The translations under genes and the position numbers were made by a program. Positions 45,080 to 56,359 of a DNA stretch of 64,000 nt are shown here, piece by piece (positions within the stretch are counted from its first letter, which is position 1; each line of letters opens with the position of its first letter). Source of the DNA: Antilocapra americana (taxonomy: Eukaryota > Chordata > Mammalia > Artiodactyla > Antilocapridae); the NCBI GenBank assembly GCA_007570785.1, contig ML660213.1, positions 991,181 through 1,055,180 of the forward strand, given 5' to 3'. Under the pieces are notes generated by a model, which did no database searches, was not told the origin of the DNA, and saw nothing but the letters and a program-made list of their open reading frames with translations.

Positions 45080-45875
45080 GGAATTCCCACAAAAATAAAG
45101 GGAGAGCCTAAAGCTGACAGATATACATCAATGATATATAGGGTGATGGGTTCAGATTGGAACACTGTGACTTAAGAAACAGGATGAGGGTTATTACAAC
45201 CAAGATCCCCAACGTCATTGTATATACCATCTTTATAACCTCAAAACAAAATGCCTCGGTGAACGTCACTCAGATTCACACCTGCACTTAACTTGACCTA
45301 CTGTTGAAGTTCTTCCTCTCTTTTTTTTATGTCCTGCTGCCGGATTCAAATAATAACACATATTTCTCTCTCAAAGCTCGTGGTCAACTTTGAACTGTAT
45401 GTAAGAACAAATGGTAGACCATAGGAGCTCAGAAGCAAAGGACTCCATATCACTTCCAGACTTTGGTACCTGGCCCATATTCTAGGCTTGTAAGATGACC
45501 CAGTTTTGCTGAGACTTATGTTTCTTAGGACCATTTCAAGTCTTTCCCCACTGACTGAGAGTTAAGTGTTTAACTAAACTCTCAAAGAAGCTAAAGTCAG
45601 ATTATAATGCAAATGCTCCATTCAACCTCTCATCTTCTTGATCCTTCTAACAGTTGTGCTGCTGTTTTTCCCTTTTGCAACTACATCTGTCTTTGCCACA
45701 TATTTTTCAAAACTAAAATATTACTTAATTATATGTACACTGGCCAAAAAACAAACAAGGAAAGGGGAAAAAGGTAAAATTCTGGACAAGGGCACATGAA
45801 TGCCCCTGAGGTATTGCAATGATCAGTCTCTTATCTCAAGTAGGGAAGATGTTGAGTGTATTAGCATTTTTCTAC
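45080..45875. other. Single-copy DNA
   Basis: Nothing recognised. Confidence 0.4.
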
Positions 45876-45888
45876 TATTAACCTGTAA

Positions 45889-46044
45889 CAACAGAGGATG
45901 AGATGGTTGGATGACATCACCAACTCAATGCACATGAGTTTGAGCAACCTCCAGGAGATGGTGAAGGACAGGGAAGCCTGGCATGCTGACCACAGTCCAT
46001 GTGGTCACAAAGCGTCAGACACAACTGAGCAACTGAACAACAAC
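45889..46044 (+). mobile_element. BovB LINE 3' end, short
   Basis: The last 156 bp of BovB in sense. Exact 12 bp target duplication 'attaacctgtaa' at 45877-45888 and 46045-46056. Confidence 0.93.
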
Positions 46045-46130
46045 ATTAACCTGTAAACTGCATGTATACAGTATCATACATATTAAAACTAAATAACATT
46101 AACAACAACAACAGAGAAGAAATAAAGAGA

Positions 46131-46197
46131 GGACTTCTCTGGTGGTCCAGTGACTAAGACTCCACACTGCCAAAGTGGAGGACCTGGGCTCAACCCA
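46131..46197 (+). mobile_element. CHR-type SINE head only
   Basis: 'ggacttctctggtggtccag' to 'gacctgggctcaaccc'. The sequence stops just after the B box and is followed at once by an antisense Bov-tA head. Confidence 0.78.
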
Positions 46198-46198
46198 A

Positions 46199-46235
46199 GG
46201 CAGATTCTTTACCACCTGAGCCACCAGGGAAGCCC
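46199..46235 (-). mobile_element. Bov-tA SINE head only, antisense
   Basis: Only the first 37 bp of a Bov-tA (complement), ending 'ccaccagggaagccc' at the right. The rest of the SINE and its tail are absent. Confidence 0.75.
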
Positions 46236-46238
46236 CTG

Positions 46239-46600
46239 TTTATTTTTAATTGGAGGATAATTGCCTTACAGGGGCTTCCCAGGTAAAGAATCCCAGTGGT
46301 AATGAATCCTCCTGCCGATGTAGGTGACAGATGTTCAATCCCTGGGTTGGGAAGATCCCCTGGAAGAGGAAATGGCAACCCACTCCAGTATTCTTGCCTG
46401 GGAAATCCCATGGACAGAGGAGCCTGGTGGGCTCCACACACACACACAATTGCTTCACAACATCATGTTAGTTTCTGCTGTAAAACATGAACCAGCTGTA
46501 AGTATACATATATCCCCTCCCTCTTGACCTCCGTCCCACCCCTTATCCCACCACAAAGATTCCTGATCGCCCTCTGTAGTTTCCTTTCTATATAAATCCC
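46239..46600 (-). mobile_element. Old artiodactyl L1 3' end, split by Bov-tA
   Basis: Antisense L1 tail: 'tatttttaattggaggataa' at the left, then the Bov-tA, then 'gttagtttctgctgtaaaac' and 'agtatacatatatcccctcc'. Both sides belong to the same L1 3' end. Confidence 0.8.
46271..46440 (+). mobile_element. Bov-tA SINE inside L1 tail
   Basis: 'ggggcttcccagg' head with a rearranged first part, then 'caatccctgggttgggaaga' and 'ggcaacccactccagtattc'. Flanked by 'aattgccttaca' (ending 46270) and 'aattgcttcaca' (46448-46459), an imperfect target duplication; a CA-repeat tail lies before the second copy. Confidence 0.88.
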
Positions 46601-47160
46601 AATATATCATTGACCCAACATACTTCCAACTCTTAAAAATTTTACCCTGCTATATTTTAGTTCTGCTATTGAAATTTATATCAACCTGACTGAGTGCAGA
46701 GTAAAGGCATCTTTTAATGTTGTGGTGGAGAGCATATTATATAACTTTGCCTTACAGGTTTATGTTTTCAAGGATGTGAATATATGCAGAGGGTTTATTA
46801 ACTGAAATTTCCATGTACATGAATTTGGTGTATCTACACATTTACATTTAAAATACTTTCAGAGTCCTTTATACTTATTTCTGGGAAAAGAAAAGAAAGA
46901 CTCTAGTTAGAATCAGATTTACCACTACATATACACAGGATGCTTGTAATTTATCTATACTAAAAACTAGTCAGAGCCTACATAGATTTATTTGAGTTTT
47001 GTCCAAAACATTAAAACACTTCTCCTAAATGTTTTGGAAAATATTTTCTATACCAATGATTTCACTGATTTTTTTTAAGTGCAAATACCCATGGAAATGA
47101 AACATTAACTGTTCAGTTAACATAAGAGCAGCAGAACTGCAGGCAGATTTTATTGTCATT
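46600..47160. other. Single-copy DNA
   Basis: Nothing recognised. Confidence 0.4.
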
Positions 47161-47164
47161 GTCT

Positions 47165-47395
47165 AATATTAACTGACACCCAGATATGTTCCATATATTG
47201 CATTAAGCTTTTGATTTACCTAATCAATTCTCAAAGTAAACTTCAAAGACAGGAATTACTTACTATTTTCTCTCTCAGAGAAAAAAAATAAAGCCCAGAG
47301 TGTGTATGTTACCTTCTCAATTTGTAACAGTAAGTCAGCAGCATAGCATGGGTGTATAATCAGATCTGGTTGATTCTGAAGCCTAAGCTCTTTTC
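47165..47395 (-). mobile_element. MIR SINE (diverged)
   Basis: Antisense MIR layout: 'ccatatattgcattaagc', a 'ctaatcaattctcaaagtaa' phrase, 'aaagcccagagtgtg', 'aacagtaagtcagcagcat' and 'gattctgaagcctaagctc' in the expected order. Low identity. Confidence 0.55.
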
Positions 47396-47787
47396 AGGGG
47401 AAGCAGAGGAAGCAGGAAGAAATAGTTTACAGCACAGTATGATCCACAATCAGGAGTCATAATGAGGAGCTCAGAGAACATCAGAGTCCTGTGCCTGGAA
47501 AAACTTGTGGGAAACCCTTTAGCAATATGGAGGATAGAAAGGTGATTTTTTTTTTAAGAGGACACATCTTTGTACAATCATCCCTAGCTATGAACATTGT
47601 GAGGTATTTTCATGGTATTTTTCTAAATACTAATCAATTCTGAACTATTATGCTTTTTAGCACAAAGCTTTCCTGGCACAGCCTTGTTTGATAATGTGAA
47701 TTCATAAACTTCTTTCATTTGATATCAACAGATAGACTTTCAACAGTTCCATTCAGCCATCCTCATCAAGTCTCCAATAAAGTGGAA

Positions 47788-48462
47788 AATTTCTCCTGGG
47801 CTTCAAAATCACTATAGATGGTGACTATAGCCATGAAATTAAAAGACACTTGCTCCTTGGAAGAAAAGCCATGACAAACATACACAGCATCTTAAAAAGC
47901 AGAGATATCTCTTTGCTGACAAAGGTCCATCTAGTGAAAGCTATGGGAAGAAAAGCCATGACAAACATACACAGCATCTTAAAAAGCAGAGATATCTCTT
48001 TGCTGACAAAGGTCCATCTAGTGAAAGCTATGGTTTTTCCAATAGTCACGTATGAATGTGAGAGTTGGACCATAAAGAAGGCTGAGTGCCTAAGAATTGA
48101 TGCTTTCATAACTGTGTAGCTAGAGAAGACTCTTGAGAGTCCCTTGGACAGCATGGAGATCAAACCAGTCAATCCGAAAGAAAAGTGACCTTGAATATTC
48201 ATTGGAAGAACTGATGCTGAAGTTCCAATACTCTGGCCACCTGATGCAAAGAGTCAACTTATTGGAAGACTGATGCTGGGAAAGATTGAAGTCAAAAGGA
48301 GAAAAGAGCAGTAAAGGATATGATGGCTAGATAGCATCACCGACTCAATGGACATGAATTTGAACAAACTCTGGGAGACAGTGAAAGACAGTGGAGCCTG
48401 GTGTGCTGCAGTCCATGGATCACAAAGAGTCAGGCAATGATTTAAGGACTGAACAACAATAA
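47788..48462 (+). mobile_element. BovB LINE, 3' part, with an 87 bp tandem duplication
   Basis: Sense BovB from 'ggcttcaaaatcactataga' to the 3' end. The antisense and sense frames show 'GRKAMTNIHSILKSRDISLL' twice in tandem (89 aa block, 47850-48119). 5'-truncated. Confidence 0.93.
47859..48032 (+). repeat. Perfect 87 bp tandem duplication
   Basis: Units 47859-47945 and 47946-48032 are identical as far as I can read. 87 bp is 29 codons, so the BovB frame is kept through it. Confidence 0.95.
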
Positions 48463-48529
48463 AAGGCTTTCAATTGTTCCACCTTCCTGTCCTTATCAAC
48501 GCTCCAGTAAAATAGAGATAATCGTTAAA

Positions 48530-49305
48530 ATAAAGTAAATGTGTTACAAAACACCTAAGGTCTTACCTGGTTGTCCCATTTACATCTATTCAGGGCTATG
48601 TGTCTTATTACTTGCCCTTTGAGATCAAACTTCACTCTTTTTCCTTTCACTGGCAATTGGATGATACAGTTTTGATTTCAAATTTGACTGTGTTTGCTTT
48701 TTGGTACCATTTGCTTTTCATCTGTGCTGTCTGCCACTGGTTCTACTTTGTATTTCTAACTGGAGTTGGTTCACATCTCTACAGAGGTGTCAGTGGAGTC
48801 ATTTAGGGCTTACACTTGTACACCTTTCTCAGTGAGTTCAGTGCTGCTAGATCTCCTGAAAGCCTTTCTAAGCCTTGTTTTAAGTTCTAACGTTTCTGCC
48901 AATTGACCAGTTCCTATGTCGGTGACTGATATGTGGGGTACATTAGTGCCAGGCCTTGCTCTGCATGATAAAATACCTCTTTTTGGAGACGGTATGATAC
49001 AATGTCTAAAAAAATGTCTCATAATAAAAGTGGACATGTGCTTTCATGTTGAGCTATCGTTATATTCCTTAAAACAGTTTCCTATAATATCACAAAATTC
49101 CCTCTGTCCAGAGTGAAACAGACTACAGAGGGGGTCATGCCATCACTTTCTACAAAAGGCTTTGTTTTTGAGAAAGTGATATTTTTTCAACTTAACCTCT
49201 TCTTCAAAGATACTCAGGACATTTGAGTCACAGTAGCACATACCACAGATGAATGTATAGGAGTCCACACTAATTAGGTGCAAAATATAGCACCCTCTGA
49301 GAGAA
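48530..49305. other. Single-copy DNA
   Basis: Nothing recognised. Opposed frames of 66 and 75 aa near 48.8-49.1 kb have no motif I know. Confidence 0.4.
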
Positions 49306-49310
49306 ATTAT

Positions 49311-49445
49311 TTGAACAAGTTATTTAACCATTTTGAGGTGTCAATAAAATGGTGATGGTAACCCCCTAAATTCAGACTACTGTTGTGAAATTGAGAAAAT
49401 GTTTGTAAAGTAGTTGACAGACTGTCTGGCTCGTTTTCTATAAAT
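49311..49445 (+). mobile_element. MIR SINE fragment
   Basis: 'gaacaagttatttaacca', 'caataaaatggtgatggtaa', 'actgttgtgaaattgagaaa' and 'gtagttgacagactgtctgg' in MIR order. Confidence 0.68.
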
Positions 49446-49679
49446 TTAGCAGTGACATAACTTTTACCATTAGATTCATGTATACAAATACTTATCTATA
49501 GCCCCTAAAGTTATATAATATTGTGCATTTTTATGCTTTCAAATGGTGATGGCAATAGGGACTAAGCTAGCAAAATATTTGCATTATGATCAAAACCTAC
49601 CACTTACAAAGACTCAAAGATCTAGCATAACAATGAAATGCTTCTGCTGAAAGCTTCAGCAAAAAGATTTTTTTCAGGT

Positions 49680-50818
49680 TGTTGTCATTTTTCAGTCATC
49701 CAGTTATGTTTGATTCTTTGTGACCCCATGGACTGCAGCATGCCAGGCCTCCCTGTCCCTCACCATCTCCTGGAGTTTGCCCAAGTTCATGTTCATTGCA
49801 TCGTTGATGCCATCCAGCCATCTCACCCTCTGATGCCCTCTTCTCTTTCTACCCTCAATCTTTCCCAGCATCAGGGGCTTTTCCAATGAGTTTTCTGTTT
49901 GCATCAGATGACCAAAATACTGGAGCTTAAGCATCAGTCCTTCCAGTAAATATTCAGGGTTGATCTCTCTTAAGATTGAATGGTTTGATCTCCTTGCTGT
50001 CCAAGGGACTTTCAGGAGTCTTCTCCAGCACCACAGCTTGAAGGCATCAATTCTTTGGTGTTCTGCCTTCTTTACGGTCCAGCTCTCCCAACTATACATG
50101 ACCACTGAGAAGACCATAACCTTGACTGTATGGACTTTTGTCAGCAGGGTAATGTCTCTGCATTTCAACACCCTGTTTAGGTTTGTCATCACTTTCCTGC
50201 CATGAAGCAATCATCTTCTGATTTCACGGCTGCAGTCACCATCTGCAGTGATTTTGGAGCCCAAGAAGAGGAAATCTGTCACTGCTTCCACCTTTTCCCC
50301 TTCTATTTGCCATGAAGTAATGGGGCCGGATGCCATGATCTTAGTTTCATATTTATTCTTAAACCAACTCTTTCATGCTCTTCCTTCACCCTCATCAAGA
50401 GGCTCTTTACTTCCTCTTTGGTCTCTGCCAACCTGAGGTTGTTGATGTTTCTCCCGCCCATCTTGATTCCAGCTTATAACTCATCCAGCTCGGCATTTTT
50501 CATGATGTGTTCAGCATATAGGTTAAACAAACAGGGTGACAGCAGACAGCCCTGTCGTACTCCTTTCTCAATCTTGAACCAATCAGTAGTTCCATACAGG
50601 GTTCTAACTATTGCTTCTTGACCGGCATACAGGTTTCTCAGGAGACAGGTAAGATGGACGGGTGTTCCCATCTCTCTAAGAGCTTTCCACAGTTTGCCAT
50701 GATTCACACAGTCAAAGGCTTTAGCACAGTCAATGAAACAGAGATAGATGTTTTTCTGAAATTCGATTGCTTTTCTCCTTAATCCAGCGAATGTTGGCAA
50801 TTTGATCTCTGGTTCCTG
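49680..50818 (-). mobile_element. BovB LINE, reverse transcriptase to 3' end
   Basis: Antisense BovB. The C-terminal 168 aa frame (49704-50210) is intact, with 'LWCWRRLLKVPWTARRSN' and 'REAWHAAVHGVTK'. The 108 aa frame (50474-50800) keeps motif A ('CFIDCAKAFDCV') and motif B ('GVRQGCLLSPCLFNLY'). Between them, near 50425-50445, the bases for motif C 'YADD' are deleted. 5'-truncated. Confidence 0.94.
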
Positions 50819-50909
50819 TCCCTCTTTCTTTTTTTTTTAGGTAGGGACACATTATTTCTGACATTCCACCTACACTGTACAACTTCTTCATTCTCTATAG
50901 CTTTGAGGA

Positions 50910-51012
50910 TAAGCAGAGCAGTACATGGAGTCCCATTGTCTGGGTTTTCAAATCCTGGTTTTGTTCTACACTAGCCAGAACTTTAGATAAGTTTCTTAGT
51001 CTTTGCCAGAGG
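50910..51012 (+). mobile_element. MIR SINE 5' part
   Basis: 'gtctgggttttcaaatcctg' (tRNA B-box-derived) and 'gataagtttcttagtctttg' in MIR order. Confidence 0.6.
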
Positions 51013-51014
51013 TA

Positions 51015-51825
51015 TGCTCAATGCAACAGTGGTGAGAAAGGCTAAAAACGTATGCATTTATATGCACACATATCTATATTTATTTTTATACCTATCTCTA
51101 CATATTGACAACATGAGTTTACAATCATGCCATGGATTTCATTCCAACACCATAGGGTTCATCCAACTCTTCGCCCTTTCATATTTGTACTCCTCTTCTC
51201 CAGTGGTGAGAAGACTGCCTTCCCGTATCTACAGGAATTTACTTAATTGTTCAAAGTTCCTCTATGTAGACAGTCTCCAGACCCTACCAGGTAGCCATGT
51301 CACACAGAATCTTCCCTCTGTGGTCTTCACCCCTGCCAGACTACCATGCATCTGTGCACCAATGCCCTCCTTGAACCAACAAAGAGGTTCTTAACATTTT
51401 TTAAAAAATTAGGAATACAGAAATTTTTTTTTACCTTCCTTATACCTCATGAACTCCTTTGAGAAGCTGGTGCCAGCTACCTAACCTCTCCCCAAAACAG
51501 GTGCATATAAGTAAATCTGCTCAAAAATTGTATACAATTTCAAGAGATTCTAAGATTTAGGGGGTTTTTTGTTGTTTGTTTGTTTGTTTAATATGTACAT
51601 CAGTAGGGATAATAACTCCCTCAATGGAACTACTTTAAATAAGAATTTATCTACCATGCTTCGAATATTGTAAGCAAAGTATAAATGGAGATTATTAGAA
51701 TGATCTTCTTTAGTCAGTTCTTAATCCACATTATGATCTCAAATCAGTTGCTATGCACTTCTGTGTTCCAGTAATTCTTTACTTCCTTCCTGGATTCATT
51801 CACTAATATTCCTGAGTCCGTTTAC
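51015..51825. other. Single-copy DNA
   Basis: No gene or family recognised. A (TTTG)n-like run lies at about 51570-51590. The 126 aa frame at 51014-51394 (+) has no domain I can identify and its composition is not convincingly protein-like. Confidence 0.4.
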
Positions 51826-51829
51826 TCTT

Positions 51830-51925
51830 CTCTACAAAAGTGATAACACTACCTATCATTCAGGAAAGTTGTAAAAATTAGAGATCATATATGATAAGTA
51901 ACTGATACAGAAAGTAGGTCCAAAA
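51830..51925 (+). mobile_element. Possible MIR fragment
   Basis: 'aaaagtgataacactaccta' and 'ggaaagttgtaaaaattag' resemble the middle of MIR. Short and weak. Confidence 0.4.
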
Positions 51926-52407
51926 GTGATAATAGTCACTGACATTTCTGTATTGTACTGGCATTTTCTAGGCCCTTCAGATTCATTTATTTCTTTTCTA
52001 AAGCTTTGTATGCTTTTCTTTAGTTATCGGTAATTTAGTCTCACCCATCCTTCACCAGTCAGACCAATTGTACTATATCCTCAATGTGTCTTAGGTCATT
52101 TCATATGAATTTTATTCCTTATGGTTCCCCCAGGTTTGCTTCTACACTCAACCCTCTGGCAGACATAGTTTGACTTAATAATTTAATGTCACTGCATTTA
52201 TAGGGGTTAGCTAGAATCATCTATTTCAATTGCCATATAATAGGTTTTACAAAAGATCAGCCAAAGGCATTTTCCACTTTCATATCCATCACAACTTACA
52301 TGAAGATTCATGGGACAAATCCCATGGTAAATTTAGTTTTTAAAAAGTTTATCTCTAGTGATGAAGTTACATGTACGTTGTCTTTATACTGGAGGAGCCA
52401 TGAGATG

Positions 52408-52606
52408 GAGCAGTTACGGGCTTTGTCAAGTGGATTCACATCATGCTTTGCCACTTCCTGGCCCTGTGAATTTGGAAGATACATTTAATCTCCTTGAGGC
52501 TTATCTTGATGTTTCATAAACTGAGAATGATATCCTTTCATGAAAGGATTTTACTGAAGACTAAATCAGAATGTACACACAAAGAACTTGACATATAGAA
52601 GAGAAC
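52408..52606 (+). mobile_element. MIR SINE
   Basis: 'ctttgccacttcctggccct', 'acatttaatctccttgaggc', 'ttcataaactgagaatgata' and 'aagaacttgacatatagaa' follow the MIR order well. A CHR SINE was inserted at its right end. Confidence 0.75.
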
Positions 52607-52618
52607 AAGATATGCTAG

Positions 52619-52746
52619 GGAATTCCCTGGGGTACCCATGGTAGGGACTCTGTACTTTCACTGGTGAGGACCCAACTTCAATCCCTGGTTGGGAAACTGG
52701 GATCCTACAAGCTTAAGACACAAAAAAAACATTATAATACTAATAA
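52619..52746 (+). mobile_element. CHR-type SINE
   Basis: 'ggaattccctggggtaccca' head and 'caatccctggttgggaaact' B box, then an A-rich tail. Target duplication 'aagatatgctag' (52607-52618) and 'aagatatgttag' (52747-52758), 11 of 12 identical. Confidence 0.88.
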
Positions 52747-53135
52747 AAGATATGTTAGTTCCCCACCTTTACCCTTGATTCTTCTGAGTAAATCATTCCT
52801 TTCTTCTCCTTAACTATTTAATACCTAGAGCTAAATCAGACATGTCTTTTCAGAGAACTTATAACATCCAATCTATATGATTTTATTCATTTTTTAACCC
52901 AAAGTGATCTTTGGGGGGTTCTAAAAACTTAAAAGAAAATATAGAATAATTTCTAAATGAATAAAACTAAAATATGCAAGCTTATTCAAATGGACCACTT
53001 TTAGAAAGGCAATAGTCAAATGATACATTTAATGTAAGTCTTTTCTACCCACATACATGAACCAAAGAACAAACGAAGAGCATTTTTGAAAATAACAGTG
53101 GTCTTTATTAGATTCTTTTATCATGATTACTGTTA

Positions 53136-53157
53136 CTATTATTATTATTATTATTGT
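53136..53157. repeat. (TTA)n microsatellite
   Basis: About seven ATT units. Confidence 0.9.
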
Positions 53158-53159
53158 AA

Positions 53160-53445
53160 AACCACTTGCAATTCACCCTCTTAACAAAATTTTAAGTGTA
53201 AAATACAGTGTTGTACACAATAGGTACAATGCTGTACAACAGATCTCTAGAAATTATCCACCGCATGTAACTAAAACCATACACCCTTTGAACAGCAGCT
53301 CATTTCTTCCTCCCTTAGCCCCTGGTAACCAATGTTCCACTTTCTGTTTCTATGGGTTGACTATTAAAAGAAATTTCATATAAAAGGAATCATGTAGTAT
53401 TTGTCCTTCTGTAACTAGCTAATTTCACTTAGCATGATAGAAGGC
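53160..53445 (-). mobile_element. Old L1 3' UTR fragment
   Basis: Antisense old L1: 'caattcaccctcttaacaaa', 'cccctggtaaccaatgttcc', 'ggaatcatgtagtatttgtc', 'ctaatttcacttagcatgat' in order. Eutherian-wide age class. Confidence 0.82.
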
Positions 53446-53484
53446 ATATTGGTTTATTAAAGTTTCATTATCAAAACCATCTTT

Positions 53485-53700
53485 AGTAAAACTTGGGAGT
53501 CAAACTGTCTGTGTTAGAATCACGGTCTCAGCAGTTAATAGAGGTGTAATTTGGGGCAAATTACTTATACAGTCTGTGTCTCAGTTTCCTCATCTGTAAA
53601 ATGGAAAAATAATAGCATCCATTTACTTTGTCCTTTGTGAGAGCTAAAGCTAATTTTTGCAAAGTGTTTCAAATAGTGCATGGCTGAGACTTCAACACTA
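53485..53700 (+). mobile_element. MIR SINE
   Basis: Clear MIR core: 'ggggcaaattacttatacag', 'gtctcagtttcctcatctgt' and 'aaaatggaaaaataatagca', followed by a degraded 3' part. Confidence 0.85.
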
Positions 53701-53746
53701 TACAAAAGTCAGCAAAAATTTTTAAAAGAAAAGCAGTTCTTCGTTG

Positions 53747-53973
53747 TATGCATGCTCAGTCCCTCAGTCATGTCCAGCTCTTTCCAACCCAAATGACTGG
53801 AGTCTGCCGGGCTCCTCTGTCCATGGGATTTTCCTGGCAAGAATATTGGGGTGGGTTGCCATTTCCTCATCCACAGGATCTTCCTTACCCAGGGACAGAA
53901 CCCACATCTCCTAATCTCCTATGTCTCCTACATTGCATGCAGACTCTTTACCACTGAGCCACTGAGGAAGCAT
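53747..53973 (-). mobile_element. Bov-tA SINE, full length
   Basis: Antisense: 'gctcagtccctcagtcatgt' at the left, 'ctttaccactgagccactga' and 'ggaagc' head at the right. It carries a short internal duplication around 'ctcctaatctcctatgtctc'. Confidence 0.92.
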
Positions 53974-53979
53974 CTGTTC

Positions 53980-55555
53980 CTATTAACCTATTGAAATGAT
54001 CAGCTACAATATTCCAAAGTCATTTAAATATCAAAATCATATCTATACAAACAAGAGTATAAATATTCTAAGGATATTTCTGATTCTGTGTTGAGCCAGA
54101 TTACCAACCTCATACTAGTAATGGCAGAGTAACCAGAATGATCAGTTTGCCCCATTCTATGTAGGTCTTTATATAATTGTTGGTATTAGGAGAAGCTAGC
54201 ACAGTTCTCAGAATTATGCTGCTACATGTATATGGTCACAAATTAAAACCTGAACCTCAAAACTAAGTCAGTTATGCCACATCTGTGAAACCAGGTCAAG
54301 GGAGCAAAATCATCTCAATTTGCTGTGAGGCCAATAGGCACTCATTTTTACCAAACCCGCTTATCTTTTCAATAGTTTGTCTTGAGATTTTGTAGTTCCT
54401 TTAATATAAACACTTAAAAAGTGAATATCACACTTACCCACCTCACCATTCAGAATGACAATTGCAGTTAGATAATCTAAGATAAAAGATGTATTCCAAG
54501 AACCGTAAGTTATTACTACAGGATGTGAGCATTTTCAAAGATGAGCAGAATGTCCAATTTTAGAGCAATATACGAGTTTCATTTACCACTATTCTTATAA
54601 GAGTGTTTATGTTTCAAAAGTATTTTACCAAAAAATATAATTTAAAAACAAAAATCAAGGCCATTTATGTTGCTTTGGATTACTCCTGAAGCTTTAGATG
54701 CAGTGTTTATCAAAATTGTTTGTCTTGGAGAGGGGAGAATGACATTTCGAGACTAACAGCTACGTATTTAGGAATGGTCTGTCAGATAATCAAGCCTATA
54801 AATAAGACCTGGAAGCAGCTGGAAGAGAATTGAATTTCTCTGGATAATTGGTATATGTGTCGCCCAGGGAGAAACAAATACTCTGTCTAAAATAATGCTG
54901 ACTGATGAGACAGGGTATGTCTTTTCATACCAACCACACATTTTCACAGAAAAAAATCCAGCATCCAGAGACATTTTAAATTTCCTGACTATGTCCTCTA
55001 AAAATCAAATGGAACAGTTTCTTAAAGCCTTAGCAAAAGGAAGCAAGTTGTTCAACTTTTGCATAATCAATCCCAAGCTCATGTTTTGGAAACTGCACAT
55101 CCCAGCAAGTGCAACAACATATAAAAGAAACAGTTCAAGAAGAAAGGGTTCAATTAAGCATATTTATAAAATGTCTGCCTCTGAGTTAATTACATAGTAC
55201 TACGCAGGTTAGCAGCAGGAAAACATCCCACTGCTTTCCATGGGATGTCTCTTCACATAAGGGAAAATAATGAATATATTAAGAAAGTACTTTGGAAAGC
55301 AATAAGAATATGTCAGTTACTCAGAATTATCTATTCAAGTGTCCTGATTTGACATTCGTCTTTATAAAATCAACCATTAAGGTAAACATCGTCATGATCC
55401 CAACGTTTGGTACTGGAACATCGATGAAAAGATTCTTCCACTCTCTCATCCTTACAGAGAAACAAAATGTTACATCAGAAAGTAATACATAGATGAGGGA
55501 ACTTATCCCATTTGAGAAAAATCTGTACTTAAAAATTGTTTCTCAAACAGAAAAA
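53980..55555. other. Single-copy AT-rich DNA
   Basis: No repeat or gene recognised. The 100 aa frame at 54895-55197 (+) lacks recognisable motifs. Confidence 0.4.
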
Positions 55556-55559
55556 AAAA

Positions 55560-55680
55560 AGAATGAAATATTGTCATTTGCAGTAACATAAATGCATCTA
55601 AAGATTATCCTACTAAGGGAAGAAAATCAGAGAGAGAAAGGCAAAGAGCATATGATATCACTTATAGTGAAATAAAAAAT
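55560..55680 (+). mobile_element. L1 3' UTR fragment
   Basis: 'gaatgaaatattgtcatttg', 'gattatcctactaagggaag' and 'gcatatgatatcacttata' match the L1 3' UTR seen at 510-610, but without a tail. Confidence 0.8.
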
Positions 55681-56327
55681 TCACTAGCTTTGGGTATTAT
55701 CTGAGAAAATAATGTTAAATTGATTAGTCTTTCCCATAAGATGATCCCTATTGTCATACGTTAGGTCAAAGGTTGTAAAATTGTGTTCAACAAAGTTATC
55801 CTTCTTCTATACTGTGGTAATAGTGCTCCACATGATGATATTTCTGCAAACTTAGCATCTATGAAGTGTATTCTAAAACAAACCTGTATGTCCAAACTAG
55901 GCAATGCTATTGACGTTAAATGTGACTTTGGTGGGCTGCGGCACCCTAGGTGACTCAGTTCATGTTTCTCAAATTCCACGAAGACTTACAGTTAAAAAAA
56001 ATAAAAAAGACAACCTTTACAATTTTTAATGAAAAATATACTACACTCAGGAAAGTAGTCATTTTTCCTTTGCTTTTTTGTTTCCTAGTTTGAAGCTACC
56101 TGAAGAAAATAAATAAAAATCAAAAGCTTTATGAGCATCACAATCAGACTAAAAGTGTATTTGAAGGGGGATTTTCAAGAAGCAAACACAGCCTAATAAG
56201 TTTCCTTTCTTCAAAAGAATATAAAAATACATCTTCATGGGATAAAATAGTCACTTATTGTCCTTTGTTTCTTTAGCATGATAACATTTCCAGTTTATTT
56301 AATATTTTCAATGAATTAGTGATCTAT

Positions 56328-56350
56328 AGGCTTCCCTGGTGGCTGAGCTG
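56328..56350 (+). mobile_element. Bov-tA head, 23 bp, with flanking repeat
   Basis: 'ggcttccctggtggctgag' is the first part of the Bov-tA tRNA-derived head; nothing of the rest follows. The 7 bp repeat 'gatctat' at 56321-56327 and 56351-56357 flanks it exactly. Confidence 0.65.
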
Positions 56351-56359
56351 GATCTATCA

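Noticed and set aside
49704..50210. 168 aa frame as an intact host protein
   Set aside because: It is the C-terminal part of BovB ORF2 and lies inside a truncated element whose YADD bases are deleted.
51014..51394. 126 aa frame as a possible gene
   Set aside because: No motif, no recognisable homology, no splice or promoter context. It partly overlaps a MIR-like end and is within the length expected by chance in 64 kb.
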